Positions 9,532 through 24,182 of a DNA stretch of 64,000 bases are shown piece after piece. The position numbers and the translations under genes were made by a program. Positions within the stretch are counted from its first letter, which is position 1. Each line of letters opens with the position of its first letter. Source of the DNA: an uncultured Gammaproteobacteria bacterium. GTDB taxonomy: Bacteria; Pseudomonadota; Gammaproteobacteria; HK1. The DNA lies in contig OY282378.1 in assembly GCA_958295835.1 (NCBI GenBank), positions 2,311,001 to 2,375,000 on the forward strand, read 5' to 3'. The notes under the pieces are model-generated. The model was not told where the DNA came from. It saw nothing but the letters and a program-made list of their open reading frames with translations, and searched no databases.

Positions 9532-10788
9532 CTACCCACCCGACCCGGCAGATGCCCGGTAGGGTGAGTGCTTCTCCAGCGCGCGCCGGTAGCGCCGGAG
9601 CTGGGCGCGCTCTCCAGCGAGGAAGCGGCCGATCGCCTCGCGGAATCGCGGCTCCGCTATCCAGTGCGCGGAATGCGTCTCCACCGGGAGGAAGCCGCGC
9701 AGGAGCTTGTGCTCGCCCTGGGCGCCGGCGTCGAAGCGGGCGAGCCCGTGCCGGATGCAGTGCTCGATCAGGCGGTAGTAGCAGATCTCGAAGTGCAGGC
9801 CGCGGTGCTGCTCGGTGCAGCCCCAGTTGCGGCCGAAGAGGGTGTCGCGGCCCGCGAAGCAGTGGGCGCCGGCCACGTAGCTCCGGCCACGCCGCGCGAG
9901 TATGAGGAGGGTGTGATCGGGGAGGGCCGCCGCCGTCGCGATGAAGAACGGAAGGGTCAGCGCGGGGTAGCCCCATTTGCGGTCGTAGGTGGCGCTGTAC
10001 AGCGTGTGGTACGCGCTCCAGTGGGCCTCGGTGGCGGCGCGGCCGTCGAGGATTTCGATCTCGACCGGGGCCGCCGCCGCGTCCCGGCGCTCGCGCCGGA
10101 TCTCCTTGCGTCGCTTCGAGGTGAGCGCGTCGAGATAGTCCCGGAAGTCGCGGTAGCCCCGGTTCATCCAGTGGAACTGGCATCCCGAGCGCATGAGCAT
10201 CCCGCTGCCGTCCAGGACGGTGGCGTCGCTCTCGCATGGGAACAGCCAGTGGAAGGACGAGACCTCCATCGCCTTCGAGAGTGCGACCGCTCCCGCCGCG
10301 AGCGCGCGTTTCACTGCTCCCCCGTCCGCGGCCGGGTGGACCAGCAGCCGGGGGCCGGCCGAGGGCGTGAACGGGATGGCGGAGATCAGCTTGGGGTAGT
10401 ACTCGACACCGCGACGCGAATACGCCTCGGCCCAGGCCCAGTCGAAGACGAATTCACCTTGCGAGTGCAGCTTGACGTAGGCCGGGGTCGCCCCCGCCAA
10501 CCGCTCCCCCGCGTGCACCAGGACGTGCGACGGGATCCATCCGACCCGTTCCCCGACGCAGCCGTGGCGCTCCAGGGCATCGAGGAAGGCGTGGCGGGTG
10601 AACGGGTAGTCGTCGCCCGCGAGCGCGTCCCACTGCGCCGCCGGCACGTCGGCGATGCGCCCGGCGGTGGTGACGGTGTACTCGGGGGCGACGACCGCGT
10701 CGTTCCCGACCGGGGCGGCGGGGCGTTCCGGGATGGCGCTTTCGCCCGCCCGGCCCGTGGCGTCCGGATCGGCCGCGTTCACCGCCAC
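9532..10788 (-). CDS. DUF482/FemAB-like GNAT-fold N-acyltransferase
   Basis: 418 residues. After a variable 40-residue N-terminus comes ADVPAAQWDALAG, then FTRHAFLDALERHGCVGERVGW, the YYPKLISAIPFTPSAGPR motif, SSFHWLFP, QFHWMNRGY, KRRKEIRRER and the C-terminal HKLLRGFLPVETHSAHWI. This is the pattern of DUF482 (COG3146), annotated as a peptidoglycan-biosynthesis-like GNAT protein; no reaction is firmly established. The gene reads toward aat but is separated from it by 291 bases, so it is probably a separate transcript. Confidence 0.85.
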   Translation of the reverse strand: MAVNAADPDATGRAGESAIPERPAAPVGNDAVVAPEYTVTTAGRIADVPAAQWDALAGDDYPFTRHAFLDALERHGCVGERVGWIPSHVLVHAGERLAGATPAYVKLHSQGEFVFDWAWAEAYSRRGVEYYPKLISAIPFTPSAGPRLLVHPAADGGAVKRALAAGAVALSKAMEVSSFHWLFPCESDATVLDGSGMLMRSGCQFHWMNRGYRDFRDYLDALTSKRRKEIRRERRDAAAAPVEIEILDGRAATEAHWSAYHTLYSATYDRKWGYPALTLPFFIATAAALPDHTLLILARRGRSYVAGAHCFAGRDTLFGRNWGCTEQHRGLHFEICYYRLIEHCIRHGLARFDAGAQGEHKLLRGFLPVETHSAHWIAEPRFREAIGRFLAGERAQLRRYRRALEKHSPYRASAGSGG

Positions 10789-10893
10789 GGGGCGACCTCT
10801 CTCCCGGCGACTGGCCCGTAGCGATCGGGCCGGTTCGCGGCGACCGTTCCGGTCGGGCTCGCCGTCATGCGGCAGATGGCCGGTCCGCGGCGG

Positions 10894-14542
<3,649 letters not shown>

Positions 14543-14623
14543 GCGGTCGCCCGGACGCGGCGCGATGCCGCCGGGGCCGGGCGGGCGGCGGACAGTGATG
14601 CCCGTCACGCGGAAACATTCGTC

Positions 14624-15250
14624 ATGGCGCTACGATTCGGATGGCTGCTCGGAGTCGGGTTGCTCTCGATATCCTGCACGGCCGTGCTCGCGGACGCGGC
14701 GGGGCGGCTGGATGCCTATCTCTCCGGGCTCGACACCGTGTCGGCGCAATTCGAGCAGCGTCTGTTCGACGAGCGGCGCAGCCTGCTCGAGCGAGCCAGG
14801 GGAACGGTGCTGATCGACCGCCCGGGGCGTTTTCGATTCGATTACTCGGACCCGCCGCAGCTCATCGTCGGTGACGGTGCGAGGGTGTGGATCCACGATC
14901 CCGAGCTCGCCCAAGTCACGGTGCGCGATGTCGACGCCGCGCTCGGCTCGACCCCCGCGGTGCTGCTGGCCACCGACCGGCCGGTGGAAGAGCAGTTTCG
15001 GGTCGAAGCGCTCGATGCCGGCGCGGGTTACGACGCCTTCGCCCTCGAGCCCAAGGTCGAGGACGCTCCGTTCACCCTCATCCGGCTCGCGTTCGCCGGC
15101 GGCGAGCTCCGCCGCATGGAGCTCGTCGACCAGTTCGGCCAGACGACCCTGATCACGTTCACCGACATCCGCCGGCAACCGGCGGTTCCGGCCGGCGCCT
15201 TCACGTTCACACCCCCCGCCGGTGCGGACGTGATCGACGCCGGTCGCTGA
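14624..15250 (+). CDS. lolA: Outer-membrane lipoprotein carrier protein LolA
   Basis: Periplasmic chaperone that carries lipoproteins from LolCDE to the outer membrane. The 208-residue protein has an N-terminal signal peptide (about 1-23, cleavage near VLADA), then LDAYLSGLDTVSAQFEQRL, RGTVLIDRPGRFRFDYSDPP and IVGDGARVWIHDPELAQVTV, all typical of LolA. A cysteine within the signal peptide is not in a clear lipobox. The order ftsK-lolA-rarA-serS is the classical one; lolD at 501 belongs to the same pathway. Confidence 0.93.
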   Translation: MALRFGWLLGVGLLSISCTAVLADAAGRLDAYLSGLDTVSAQFEQRLFDERRSLLERARGTVLIDRPGRFRFDYSDPPQLIVGDGARVWIHDPELAQVTVRDVDAALGSTPAVLLATDRPVEEQFRVEALDAGAGYDAFALEPKVEDAPFTLIRLAFAGGELRRMELVDQFGQTTLITFTDIRRQPAVPAGAFTFTPPAGADVIDAGR

Positions 15251-15264
15251 GACGGAAGCGCCTG

Positions 15265-16635
15265 GTGGCCGTGACCGGCCAGAAGGCACTCTTCGAACCG
15301 GCCGCCGGCGCAACGCGGCCCCTTGCCGATCGCATGAGGCCCCGCACCCTCGACGAGCTGGTGGGGCAGGCGCACCTCTTCGGCCCCGGCAAGCCGTTGC
15401 GCGTCGCGATCGAGGCGGGCCGCGCCCACTCGATGATCTTCTGGGGGCCGCCCGGCACCGGGAAGACGACCCTGGGACGACTGGTCGCCGCGTACGCGAA
15501 CGCACGCTTCCTCGCGCTCTCGGCGGTGCTGTCCGGGGTGAAGGAGATCCGCGAGGTCGTCGCCGAGGCGAAGCGCCGCCGCGCGGAGCAGGGGGAAGAT
15601 TGCGTGCTGTTCGTCGACGAGGTGCACCGCTTCAACAAGAGCCAGCAGGACGCCTTTCTGCCGCACGTAGAGGACGGGACGGTCATCTTCGTGGGGGCGA
15701 CCACGGAGAACCCCTCGTTCGAGCTCAACAACGCGCTGCTGTCGCGGGCGCGGGTCTACGTCCTGGAGGCGCTGGACGCCGGCGCGATCGAAACCGTGAT
15801 CGATCGGGCGCTCGCGGACGTCGAACGCGGGCTCGGCGCGATGCGGGTCGGGATGGCGCCGGGGCTGCGCCGGCTGCTTGCCGAGGCCGCCGACGGCGAC
15901 GCCCGGCGCGCGCTGAACCTGCTGGAGATCGCCGCGGATCTCGCCACGGACGGTCCGGACGGTGCGCGCATCCTGGCCGAGGAAGCGGTGCTGCGGGTGC
16001 TCGAAGGCGGTTCGGGACGGCGCTTCGACAAGGGGGGCGATGCGTTCTACGACCAGATCTCCGCGCTGCACAAGGCGATCCGCGGATCGAGCCCGGACGG
16101 AGCGCTGTATTGGCTCGCGCGGATGCTCGATGGCGGATGCGACCCCCTCTACCTCGCGCGGCGCCTCGTGCGCATCGCCTCCGAGGACGTCGGCAACGCG
16201 GACCCGAGGGCGCTCACCCTGGGGCTCGACGCCTGGGAGGTCCAGGAGCGGCTGGGGAGCCCGGAGGGAGAGCTGGCCCTCGCGCACGCCGCCGTGTACA
16301 TGGCCTGCGCGCCGAAGAGCAACGCGGTCTACACCGCGTTCGGCGCGGCGTTGCGGGATGCGCGCGAGCACGGCTCGCTGGAGGTGCCGAAGCACCTGCG
16401 CAACGCCCCGACCCGGCTGCTCGGATCGCTGGGGCACGGCGAGGGCTACCGCTATGCCCACGACGAGCCCGAGGGCTACGCGGCCGGCGAGCACTACCTG
16501 CCTGACGCACTGCAGCAAAGGCGTTACTATGAACCGGTCGGGCGCGGGCTCGAAGAGCGCATCGGCGAGAAGCTCCGGCGGTTGCGGGCGCTCGACGAGG
16601 CCGCGCGGGCGAAGCGGCGCCCCGGAGGGGAATAG
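15265..16635 (+). CDS. rarA: Replication-associated recombination protein A (RarA/MgsA), AAA+ ATPase
   Basis: Clamp-loader-like ATPase acting at stalled replication forks. The 456-residue protein has RPRTLDELVGQAHLFGPG, Walker A WGPPGTGKTTL, Walker B CVLFVDEVHRFNKSQQDAF, sensor 1 GATTENPSFELN, the GDARRALNLLE segment and the tetramerisation domain with DAFYDQISALHKAIRGSSPD. GTG 15265 is chosen for GGAAG six bases upstream; a GTG two codons later is also possible. The gene follows lolA by 14 bases, so the two are likely co-transcribed. Confidence 0.95.
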   Translation: MAVTGQKALFEPAAGATRPLADRMRPRTLDELVGQAHLFGPGKPLRVAIEAGRAHSMIFWGPPGTGKTTLGRLVAAYANARFLALSAVLSGVKEIREVVAEAKRRRAEQGEDCVLFVDEVHRFNKSQQDAFLPHVEDGTVIFVGATTENPSFELNNALLSRARVYVLEALDAGAIETVIDRALADVERGLGAMRVGMAPGLRRLLAEAADGDARRALNLLEIAADLATDGPDGARILAEEAVLRVLEGGSGRRFDKGGDAFYDQISALHKAIRGSSPDGALYWLARMLDGGCDPLYLARRLVRIASEDVGNADPRALTLGLDAWEVQERLGSPEGELALAHAAVYMACAPKSNAVYTAFGAALRDAREHGSLEVPKHLRNAPTRLLGSLGHGEGYRYAHDEPEGYAAGEHYLPDALQQRRYYEPVGRGLEERIGEKLRRLRALDEAARAKRRPGGE

Positions 16636-16699
16636 TGGCTGACCCGGCGTAGCCGGAACGAAGGGTCCGTTCAGGAAATTTTCCCGGCGTTTTGCATGA

Positions 16700-16731
16700 G
16701 GTTCGATCGCCGGAGGATCGGCGATCGAATC
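16700..16731. repeat. Inverted repeat (12-bp arms) in the rarA-serS gap
   Basis: 16700-16711 pairs with 16720-16731 around an 8-base loop, with one mismatch in 12. The arms contain TTCGATCGCC. No T-run follows, so it is a weak terminator candidate; it could be a structured mRNA end for rarA. The crcB gene often found between rarA and serS is not present in this 244-base gap. Confidence 0.5.
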
Positions 16732-16759
16732 GCATCCGGGACACCGATGAAGCTCATGA

Positions 16760-18160
<1,401 letters not shown>

Positions 18161-18264
18161 CGCGAAGACTTGGCCGGCCCGGCGCGCCGGCGTTCCCCAT
18201 GCCGGGCCGCTCGACCTGCCGAGTCCATTGCCACACCGGTGGTCATTGCTCCGCCGGTGGCGTC

Positions 18265-18284
18265 ATTCCCGCGCAAGCGGGAAT
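18265..18284. repeat. REP-like palindrome
   Basis: ATTCCCGC GCAA GCGGGAAT forms an 8-bp stem with a 4-base loop, inside GTCATTCCCGCGCAAGCGGG. This is the well-known REP-type intergenic repeat core of many beta- and gammaproteobacteria (its reverse complement translates as the familiar spurious IPACAGMT). A related but degenerate CGTCATTCCCGGGAAAGG is seen at about 9401-9420. Confidence 0.7.
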
Positions 18285-18413
18285 CCATCCCGCGGACTTC
18301 CCGACGTATCGAGCTCCGAGCTCGTGAATCCTGCGGGAGCGGTTCGACGGCGAAATCCGGCGGCAGGCTACCTCGTTATCGCCGGCGACTGTGGCGACAT
18401 CAGGCGCAGATAC

Positions 18414-18444
18414 GAAACGCCCCGGGGCAAGCCCGGGGCGTTTC
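18414..18444. terminator. Bidirectional terminator hairpin between serS and the BI-1 gene
   Basis: A perfect 13-bp stem (18414-18426 with 18432-18444) around a 5-base loop; arms contain GAAACGCCCCGGG. The stem starts with A residues and ends in TTT, so it can act for the BI-1 gene reading left and for serS reading right. The rest of the 318-base gap 18161-18478 holds only a REP-like palindrome and no gene. Confidence 0.75.
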
Positions 18445-18478
18445 ATCAGCCGCCGCCGTAGCGTGAAACGGATACGGC

Positions 18479-19156
18479 TCAGTCGTCGCCGCCGAATATC
18501 CCGAAGAGGTAGAGCAGCGACGTGAACAGGTTGTAGATCGAGACGTACAGGCTCACCGTCGCGAGGATGTAGTTCGTGTTCGGCTCGTGCACGAGCTGGC
18601 TCGTCTGGAACAGGATGAAGCCGGACATGAGCAGGATGAACATCGCGGACACCGCGAGCGAGAGCGCGGGAATCGAGAACACGAGCGCCGCGATGCCGGC
18701 GAGGAACGCGACCAGGATTCCGACCATCAGGAAACCGCCGAGGAAGCTGAAGTCCCGCCTCGTGGTCAGCGCGTAGCCCGAAAGGCCGAGGAAGATCGCC
18801 GCGGTCCCGCCGAACGCCATCATGACGAGCTGAGGGCCGTTGGAGAACGCATGCACGTAGAAGTTGAGAATGGGGCCGAGGGTCAGGCCCATGAACCCGG
18901 TCAGTGCGAAGACGCTTACCAGCCCCATCGCGCTGTTGGCGGTCTTGGCGGTCAGGAACAGCAACCCGAAGTAGCCGCCGATGGTCAGCAGCCAGTGCAG
19001 GGGCGGCATGTTGATCATCATCGCGATGCCGGCGGTCAGGGCGCTGAACGCCAGCGTCATCGCGAGGAGGGTGTAGGTGTTTCGGATCAGCTTGTTGGTC
19101 GCGAGCACCGCCCCGGTGCGCGGCGTGCGGATCACGGTTGGTTCGAATGACGCCAT
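18479..19156 (-). CDS. yccA: Bax inhibitor-1/YccA family membrane protein
   Basis: 225-residue inner-membrane protein with seven hydrophobic helices and the BI-1 family signatures RNTYTLLAMTLAFSALTAGIA near residues 25-45, SVFALTGFMGLTLGP and the C-terminal ATVSLYVSIYNLFTSLLYLFG with an acidic end. YccA in E. coli is an FtsH substrate and modulator; family members conduct Ca2+ or regulate membrane proteolysis. The start has a strong AGGAGG site 10 bases upstream. The gene often lies beside a serine tRNA in gammaproteobacteria, as here. Confidence 0.92.
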   Translation of the reverse strand: MASFEPTVIRTPRTGAVLATNKLIRNTYTLLAMTLAFSALTAGIAMMINMPPLHWLLTIGGYFGLLFLTAKTANSAMGLVSVFALTGFMGLTLGPILNFYVHAFSNGPQLVMMAFGGTAAIFLGLSGYALTTRRDFSFLGGFLMVGILVAFLAGIAALVFSIPALSLAVSAMFILLMSGFILFQTSQLVHEPNTNYILATVSLYVSIYNLFTSLLYLFGIFGGDD

Positions 19157-19439
19157 GGTGAGTCAACCTCCTGAAATTTCGGATGAAGTTCGCCGTTGTG
19201 GAACGTACTGACAGCACCGAATCGAATTCGTTCCCCCCGGATCATACTCCAAGGAGCGCTCGTTTCAATGATGTTGACGTTTCGGGCCGGAGGAATTCAC
19301 GCGGTGGTCCCGGAGCCGTGGATTCGGGTGTGGCGATGGCGCGCTTCAAGCCGTTGGGCTCCTGCGATATGCTTGCTGCCGCTCGACTGTCCGAGCCGTG
19401 ATCGAAGACGATCGCCACCGGTTTGCAATCGCCGCGCCC

Positions 19440-19527
19440 GGTGGGGTGGCTGAGTGGTCGAAAGCTCTGGTCTTGAAAACCAGCGAGCCGCGAGGCTCCG
19501 TGGGTTCGAATCCCACCCCCACCGCCA
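19440..19527 (+). tRNA. tRNA-Ser (anticodon TGA)
   Basis: A full cloverleaf can be drawn. The acceptor GGTGGGG pairs with CCCCACC, followed by discriminator G and an encoded CCA (19525-19527). The anticodon stem CTGGT/ACCAG encloses the loop CTTGAAA, giving anticodon TGA, which reads UCN serine codons. A long class II variable arm follows (GAGCC/GGCTC), then the T-arm GTGGG TTCGAAT CCCAC. All identity features of tRNA-Ser are present. Confidence 0.97.
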
Positions 19528-19731
19528 TACCACACGCGCAACCGACTGAAGATCTAAGAAATTTCTGAAGAAGACGATTCGGGTTGCCGATCATCCCGAG
19601 TCTGCGCGAGCTCCGCTTCTCGTTCCGAACATTCACCGGGGACCGAGCGGCGGCGTTCGTCCGGCCCGCCGTCCACGAGCGGAATCGCGAGGAGCGGCCC
19701 GCGGCCTGCCGAAAGGGAACGACATGACCCC

Positions 19732-19763
19732 GCCCGCGTGCGACGATGCTAACGTACGCGGGC
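19732..19763 (+). promoter_or_regulatory. Hairpin upstream of metG
   Basis: 19732-19742 pairs with 19753-19763 (11 bp, one G-T pair) around a 10-base loop, ending 34 bases before the metG ATG. No T-run follows. It may be a 5' leader structure of metG. The rest of the 270-base tRNA-metG gap shows no gene; apbC/mrp, the usual neighbour of metG, is not seen. Confidence 0.4.
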
Positions 19764-19797
19764 ATCCGTCCCCCGGCGACGCAACGGTATCGCTTCC

Positions 19798-21903
19798 ATG
19801 TCTTCATCGACCCGCACGCTCCTGGTGACGAGCGCGCTGCCCTACGCGAACGGCCCCATCCACATCGGGCATCTGGTCGAGTACGTCCAGACCGACATCT
19901 GGGTGCGGTTCCAGCGCGGGCTCGGCCATCGCTGCGCGTACGTATGCGCCGACGACGGGCACGGCACGCCGATCATGCTCAAGGCCGAGCAGGAGGGGAT
20001 GACCCCGGAGGCGCTCATCGAGACCATCGGCGAGGAGCATCGGGCCGACTTCCGGGACTTCGGGATCTCGTTCGACAACTACCACACCACCCATTCACCG
20101 GAGAACCGCGCGTGCTCGGAGCTGATCTACGCGCGGCTGAAGGAGGCCGGACACATCGTGCGCAAGGACGTCGCGCAGGCGTTCGACCCGGTCAAGGAGA
20201 TGTTTCTGCCGGACCGCTACGTCAAGGGCACGTGCCCGAGCTGCGGGGCTCCCGGGCAGTACGGGGACAACTGCGAGGTGTGCGGTGCGACCTACAGCCC
20301 GGCGGACCTCGACGACGCGGTGTCGGTGCTGTCGGGAGAGAAGCCCGATCTGCGTACCTCGGAGCACTATTTCGTGCGTCTGGCGGATTTCGAGACACCG
20401 CTGCGGCGGTGGCTCGCGGGCGGCGGCCGGGGCGGGCGCCCTCCGGTGCAGGTCGAGATCGCCAACAAGCTGGACGAGTGGTTCGACGCCGGCCTGCAGG
20501 ACTGGGACATCTCGCGCGACGCTCCGTACTTCGGGTTCGAGATCCCCGACGTCCCCGGGAAATACTTCTACGTCTGGCTGGACGCGCCGATCGGATACAT
20601 GGGCAGCTTCAGGCACCTGTGCGCGCGGCGCGAGGACCTCGACTTCGACGGCTCCTGGATCCCGGATTCCGAGGTGGAGCTCTACCATTTCGTGGGCAAG
20701 GACATCGCGTACTTCCACACCCTGTTCTGGCCCGCCATGCTGCACGGAGCGAGCTTCCGCATGCCCACGGGGGTGTTCGTGCACGGCTTCCTCACCGTCA
20801 ACGGCCAGAAGATGTCGAAGCGGACCGGCACCTTCGTCAAGGCCCGCACGTATCTCGATCACCTCGATCCCGAGTACCTGCGCTACTACTTCGCGTGCAA
20901 GCTGTCGAGCGGAATCGACGATCTCGACCTGAGCTTCGACGACTTCTGCCGGCGGGTGAACGCCGATCTCGTCGGCAAGGTCGTGAACATCGCCTCGCGG
21001 TGCTCGAGCTTCATCAACCGGCACTTCGGCGGCCGGCTGTCCGGGCGTCTCGCGGAGCCGGGTCTCTACCGTGAGGCGGCGGAGGCATCCGGGCGCATCG
21101 CGGCGCTCTACGATTCCAGGGAGTTCGGCAAGGCCATGCGCGAGGTCATGGCGATCGCGGATCGGGCCAACCAGTACATCGACGACCGCAAGCCGTGGGT
21201 GCTGGTGAAGGATGGAGCGACTCGGGAAGAGGTGCAGGACGTATGCACCGTCGGCCTCAATCTGTTCCGGGTGATCATGACCTTTCTCAAGCCGGTGCTA
21301 CCGCGCACCGCCGAGCGCGTGGAATCGTTCCTGCGCTGCGGCGAGCTCTCCTGGGACGGCATCGCATCGCCGCTGCTCGGCCACCGGATCGCCCGATTCG
21401 AACCCCTGCTCACCAGGGTCGAGCCGGCAAGGATCGACGCGATGGTCGCGGACTCGATGGAGACGGAGGAGGGGAGTGCGCCGCCCACCGGCGCGGGCGA
21501 GCGGGCTAGAGAAACAGGCGCACCGCCTCCCGGCGCGGATGACGACTCGGACGGCGCCACGAGCGGCGGTACGGGCGGGCGGATCGACGTCTCGGAGTTC
21601 GCGAAGGTCGATCTGCGCATCGGGAAGATCCTCGGCGCGACGCACGTCGAGGGGGCGGACAAGCTGCTCGAACTCCGGGTCGACGTCGGGGACGAGGAAC
21701 GCACCGTGTTCGCGGGGATCCGTGCGGCGTACTCGCCGGAGAGCCTCATCGGCCGGCACGTGGTGGTCGTCGCCAATCTCGCGCCTCGCAAGATGCGGTT
21801 CGGTGTATCGGATGGAATGATCCTCGCGGCAGGCCCGGGCGGCTCGGACATCTGGCTGCTCGATGTGGACGAGGGCGCGCAGGCCGGAATGCGGGTGAAG
21901 TGA
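19798..21903 (+). CDS. metG: Methionine--tRNA ligase (MetG1 type with C-terminal tRNA-binding domain)
   Basis: Charges tRNA-Met and initiator tRNA. The 701-residue protein has the class I HIGH motif in [11 protein letters not shown] near residue 22, the zinc knuckle [18 protein letters not shown] near 145, KMSKR near 338, an anticodon-binding helical domain to about 545, a variable linker, and a C-terminal EMAP-II-like domain (about 594-701, [12 protein letters not shown]) used for dimerisation and tRNA binding. Length is normal. The stop is overlapped by the earliest possible rnfB start, and nth follows, as in Pseudomonas-like genomes. Confidence 0.96.
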   Translation: MSSSTRTLLVTSALPYANGPIHIGHLVEYVQTDIWVRFQRGLGHRCAYVCADDGHGTPIMLKAEQEGMTPEALIETIGEEHRADFRDFGISFDNYHTTHSPENRACSELIYARLKEAGHIVRKDVAQAFDPVKEMFLPDRYVKGTCPSCGAPGQYGDNCEVCGATYSPADLDDAVSVLSGEKPDLRTSEHYFVRLADFETPLRRWLAGGGRGGRPPVQVEIANKLDEWFDAGLQDWDISRDAPYFGFEIPDVPGKYFYVWLDAPIGYMGSFRHLCARREDLDFDGSWIPDSEVELYHFVGKDIAYFHTLFWPAMLHGASFRMPTGVFVHGFLTVNGQKMSKRTGTFVKARTYLDHLDPEYLRYYFACKLSSGIDDLDLSFDDFCRRVNADLVGKVVNIASRCSSFINRHFGGRLSGRLAEPGLYREAAEASGRIAALYDSREFGKAMREVMAIADRANQYIDDRKPWVLVKDGATREEVQDVCTVGLNLFRVIMTFLKPVLPRTAERVESFLRCGELSWDGIASPLLGHRIARFEPLLTRVEPARIDAMVADSMETEEGSAPPTGAGERARETGAPPPGADDDSDGATSGGTGGRIDVSEFAKVDLRIGKILGATHVEGADKLLELRVDVGDEERTVFAGIRAAYSPESLIGRHVVVVANLAPRKMRFGVSDGMILAAGPGGSDIWLLDVDEGAQAGMRVK

Positions 21904-22718
21904 GGGACGTTGTGCGGTCGAGCCGTCTCTCCGGCGTCATGCCCGGTCCCGCCGGCCGGAACGGCCCCGACCACCGGCGGGCTCCGACCACCGGCATGGG
22001 CGCCGGCGCCGTGGATGCCGTGGACGCCCTCCTGCCCCAGACCCAGTGCGGCCGGTGCGGCTACGACGCCTGCCGGCCGTATGCGCAAGCCCTGGCGCGC
22101 GGCGACGCGGACGTGAACCGTTGTCCGCCGGGCGGGGAGGCCACCATCGCGGCGCTCGCCCGCATCCTGGGACGTCCCGTCAAGGCGCTCGATCCCGCCT
22201 GCGGCGCGGCAGGACCGCGCGAGACCGCGATCATCGACGAGAGCGCGTGCATCGGATGCACGGTGTGCATCCGCGCGTGCCCGGTGGACGCGATCATCGG
22301 GGCGCGCAGATGGATGCACGCGGTGTTGGAGAGCGAATGCACGGGATGCGGTCTGTGCATCGAGCCGTGCCCGATGGATTGCATCTCGATGGTCCCGGCG
22401 CGTACCGGCCCGGCGACGCCCGAAGGGTGGCTGGCCGAGCGCGCGCCGTTCTCACGTCGGCGGTTCGAACGCCGTCGGCGACGTGAATCGGCCCTAGAAT
22501 CGGCACCGCATCACCGGGAGCGGGCGGGCCGGATCGATGCCATCGAATCATTGAGGACGCGCAGCGCCGAGCAGCGCCGGGCCGACATCGCCGCGGCGGT
22601 CGCGCGGGTCGAGGCGCGCAAGGCGGAGCGCGGTGCCCGTGACGCCGCGGCAGTCCCGCCCGCCAAGCAGGCGCGTGAACCCGGCTGCCGGCCACGGCAC
22701 GGGGAGGACAGGCGTTGA
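21900..22718 (+). CDS. rnfB: RnfB-like iron-sulfur protein (stand-alone, no membrane anchor)
   Basis: Up to 272 residues. It carries a 4Fe-4S domain with [14 protein letters not shown] and NRCPPGG, then a 2[4Fe-4S] ferredoxin domain with [16 protein letters not shown] and [16 protein letters not shown], as in RnfB/RsxB. The hydrophobic N-terminal anchor of true RnfB is missing and no other rnf gene is near, so it cannot be part of a normal Rnf complex unless genes lie elsewhere. The C-terminal 100 residues are arginine-rich, helical and unlike RnfB. The start is uncertain: GTG 21900, ATG 21939 and ATG 21996 are in frame and none has a strong ribosome-binding site. The stop overlaps nth. Confidence 0.85.
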   Translation: MRDVVRSSRLSGVMPGPAGRNGPDHRRAPTTGMGAGAVDAVDALLPQTQCGRCGYDACRPYAQALARGDADVNRCPPGGEATIAALARILGRPVKALDPACGAAGPRETAIIDESACIGCTVCIRACPVDAIIGARRWMHAVLESECTGCGLCIEPCPMDCISMVPARTGPATPEGWLAERAPFSRRRFERRRRRESALESAPHHRERAGRIDAIESLRTRSAEQRRADIAAAVARVEARKAERGARDAAAVPPAKQAREPGCRPRHGEDRR

Positions 22719-23353
22719 ACGCCGCGAAGCGCCGGGCGATCTTCGAGAAGCTGCGGGCCGCGAATCCGTCGCCGACCACGGAGCTCGAATACTCCGGCCC
22801 CTTCGAGCTGCTGATCGCGGTGATGCTCTCGGCGCAGGCGACCGACGTGAGCGTCAACAAGGCGACCCGCCCGCTGTTCCGCGCCGCCTCCACCCCCGGC
22901 GCCATGCTGGCGCTGGGCGAGGACGGCGTACGCGCACACATCCGCAACATCGGGCTGTTCAACGCCAAGGCGAAGAACGTGATCGCGACCTGCCGGCTCC
23001 TCCTCGACCACCACGGGGGGGAGGTGCCGCGCGAGCGCGAGGCGCTGGAACGCCTGCCCGGGGTCGGGCGCAAGACCGCCAACGTGGTGTTGAACACCGC
23101 GTTCGGCGTCCCCGTGATCGCGGTCGATACCCACATCTTTCGAGTCGCCAACCGGACCCGGCTCGCCCGCGGCAAGACTCCGCGCCAGATCGAGGACGGC
23201 CTGGCGCGCTCGACCCCGGACGAGTTCAAGCGCGACGCCCACCACTGGCTGATCCTGCACGGCCGGTACGTATGCACGGCTCGCAAGCCGGCGTGTCCGC
23301 GCTGCCTCATCGCCGATCTCTGCGAATACCGGCACAAGGACCCGGAGCCGTGA
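22715..23353 (+). CDS. nth: Endonuclease III
   Basis: DNA glycosylase/AP lyase for oxidised pyrimidines. The 212-residue protein has the helix-hairpin-helix [13 protein letters not shown] with catalytic lysine in GRKTA, the catalytic aspartate in [11 protein letters not shown], and the 4Fe-4S loop C-x6-C-x2-C-x5-C at the C-terminus. The start is TTG overlapping the rnfB stop, with GGGGAGGA upstream. The last 100 or so bases, including the whole cluster loop, are repeated in tandem just downstream. Confidence 0.95.
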   Translation: MNAAKRRAIFEKLRAANPSPTTELEYSGPFELLIAVMLSAQATDVSVNKATRPLFRAASTPGAMLALGEDGVRAHIRNIGLFNAKAKNVIATCRLLLDHHGGEVPREREALERLPGVGRKTANVVLNTAFGVPVIAVDTHIFRVANRTRLARGKTPRQIEDGLARSTPDEFKRDAHHWLILHGRYVCTARKPACPRCLIADLCEYRHKDPEP

Positions 23354-23580
23354 CTTCCGCGCTGACGCAATGCCCGCTATCGGGCTCGCCACCGGCTGAT
23401 GCTGCACGGTCGGGTACGTGCACGTGGCGCAAACCGGCGTGTCCGCACTGCCTCATCGCCGATCTCTGCGAATACCGGCACAAGGACCCGGAGCCGTGAC
23501 TTCCGCGCCGACGCAATGCCCGCTATCGGGCTCGCCATCGGCTGATGCTGCACGGTCGGTACGTGCACGTGGCGCTCAAG
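23249..23580 (+). repeat. Tandem duplication of the nth 3' end (146-147 bp units, two full and one partial)
   Basis: Unit 1 (23249-23395) covers the last 35 nth codons and 42 bases after the stop. Unit 2 (23396-23541) repeats it with about 90% identity, again encoding an intact C-x6-C-x2-C-x5-C loop and the [10 protein letters not shown] end. Unit 3 starts at 23542 (CTGATGCTGCACGGTCGGTA) and is lost after about 35 bases. Units 2 and 3 are downstream of the nth stop and have no start codon of their own. The remainder of the 380-base gap to the next gene contains no recognisable gene. Confidence 0.9.
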
Positions 23581-23733
23581 GCGCTCGCGACCGCAAGGTC
23601 CGCCACTGGCCGGTTCCCCACGGCCGGCCCATGTGCACGGTGCACGGAGCAAGCGGTATCCGTGCAAGCCGGCCGGTGTATTCGTAATTCCAGACCCCGC
23701 GGCCCGTGACGACCGACTGGCAGGAATGACGCA

Positions 23734-24171
23734 TTGCTGTACGGAAGCGACCGCGAGGGGATGCGCCGGGCCTACGTGGACGCGTGGTCGAAGTTGTGCG
23801 CCGGGCAGCCCCTCGAACCCCTGGAACGTCTCCTCGCCGAGGTCGTTACCGAGCACTCCGAATACCACGCCCTGCTCGAATCCCCGGACGCGCTCACGCG
23901 CGAGTTCCCGCCCGAGGCCGGCCGGTCGAACCCCTTCCTGCACATGAGCCTGCACGTCGCGATCCGCGAACAGCTCGCCACGGATCGTCCGCCCGGCTTG
24001 CGCGGGCTCTACGCGGCGCTCCTGCCGCGGTTCGCGGATGCGCACCGGCTGGAGCATGCCCTCATGGAATGCCTGGCGGAGACGTTGTGGGACGCGCAAC
24101 GGGCCGGGACCGCCCCGGACGAGGCGCGCTACCTGGCCCGCGTGCGGCGGTTGACTCTGCATTTCTGTTGA
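23734..24171 (+). CDS. DUF1841 family protein
   Basis: 145-residue soluble protein of unknown function. The family pattern is complete: MLYGSDREGMRRAYVDAW, PLEPLERLLAEVVTEHSEYHALLE, the NPFLHMSLHVAIREQLATDRP motif with conserved histidines, and MECLAETLWDAQRAGTAPDE. The start is a TTG because the conserved MLY[GS]xDR N-terminus begins there. DUF1841 genes commonly follow nth in gammaproteobacteria, as here; conserved His and Glu residues hint at metal binding, but this is inference. Confidence 0.87.
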   Translation: MLYGSDREGMRRAYVDAWSKLCAGQPLEPLERLLAEVVTEHSEYHALLESPDALTREFPPEAGRSNPFLHMSLHVAIREQLATDRPPGLRGLYAALLPRFADAHRLEHALMECLAETLWDAQRAGTAPDEARYLARVRRLTLHFC

Positions 24172-24182
24172 CATGGACGGAC

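Noticed and set aside
19440..19800. tRNA-Ser as integration site of an island
   Set aside because: No repeat of the tRNA 3' end, no integrase and no compositional change follow it; metG comes directly after.
23249..23580. The repeated units after nth as a CRISPR array
   Set aside because: Units are about 146 bp, directly tandem without spacers and derived from the nth 3' end.
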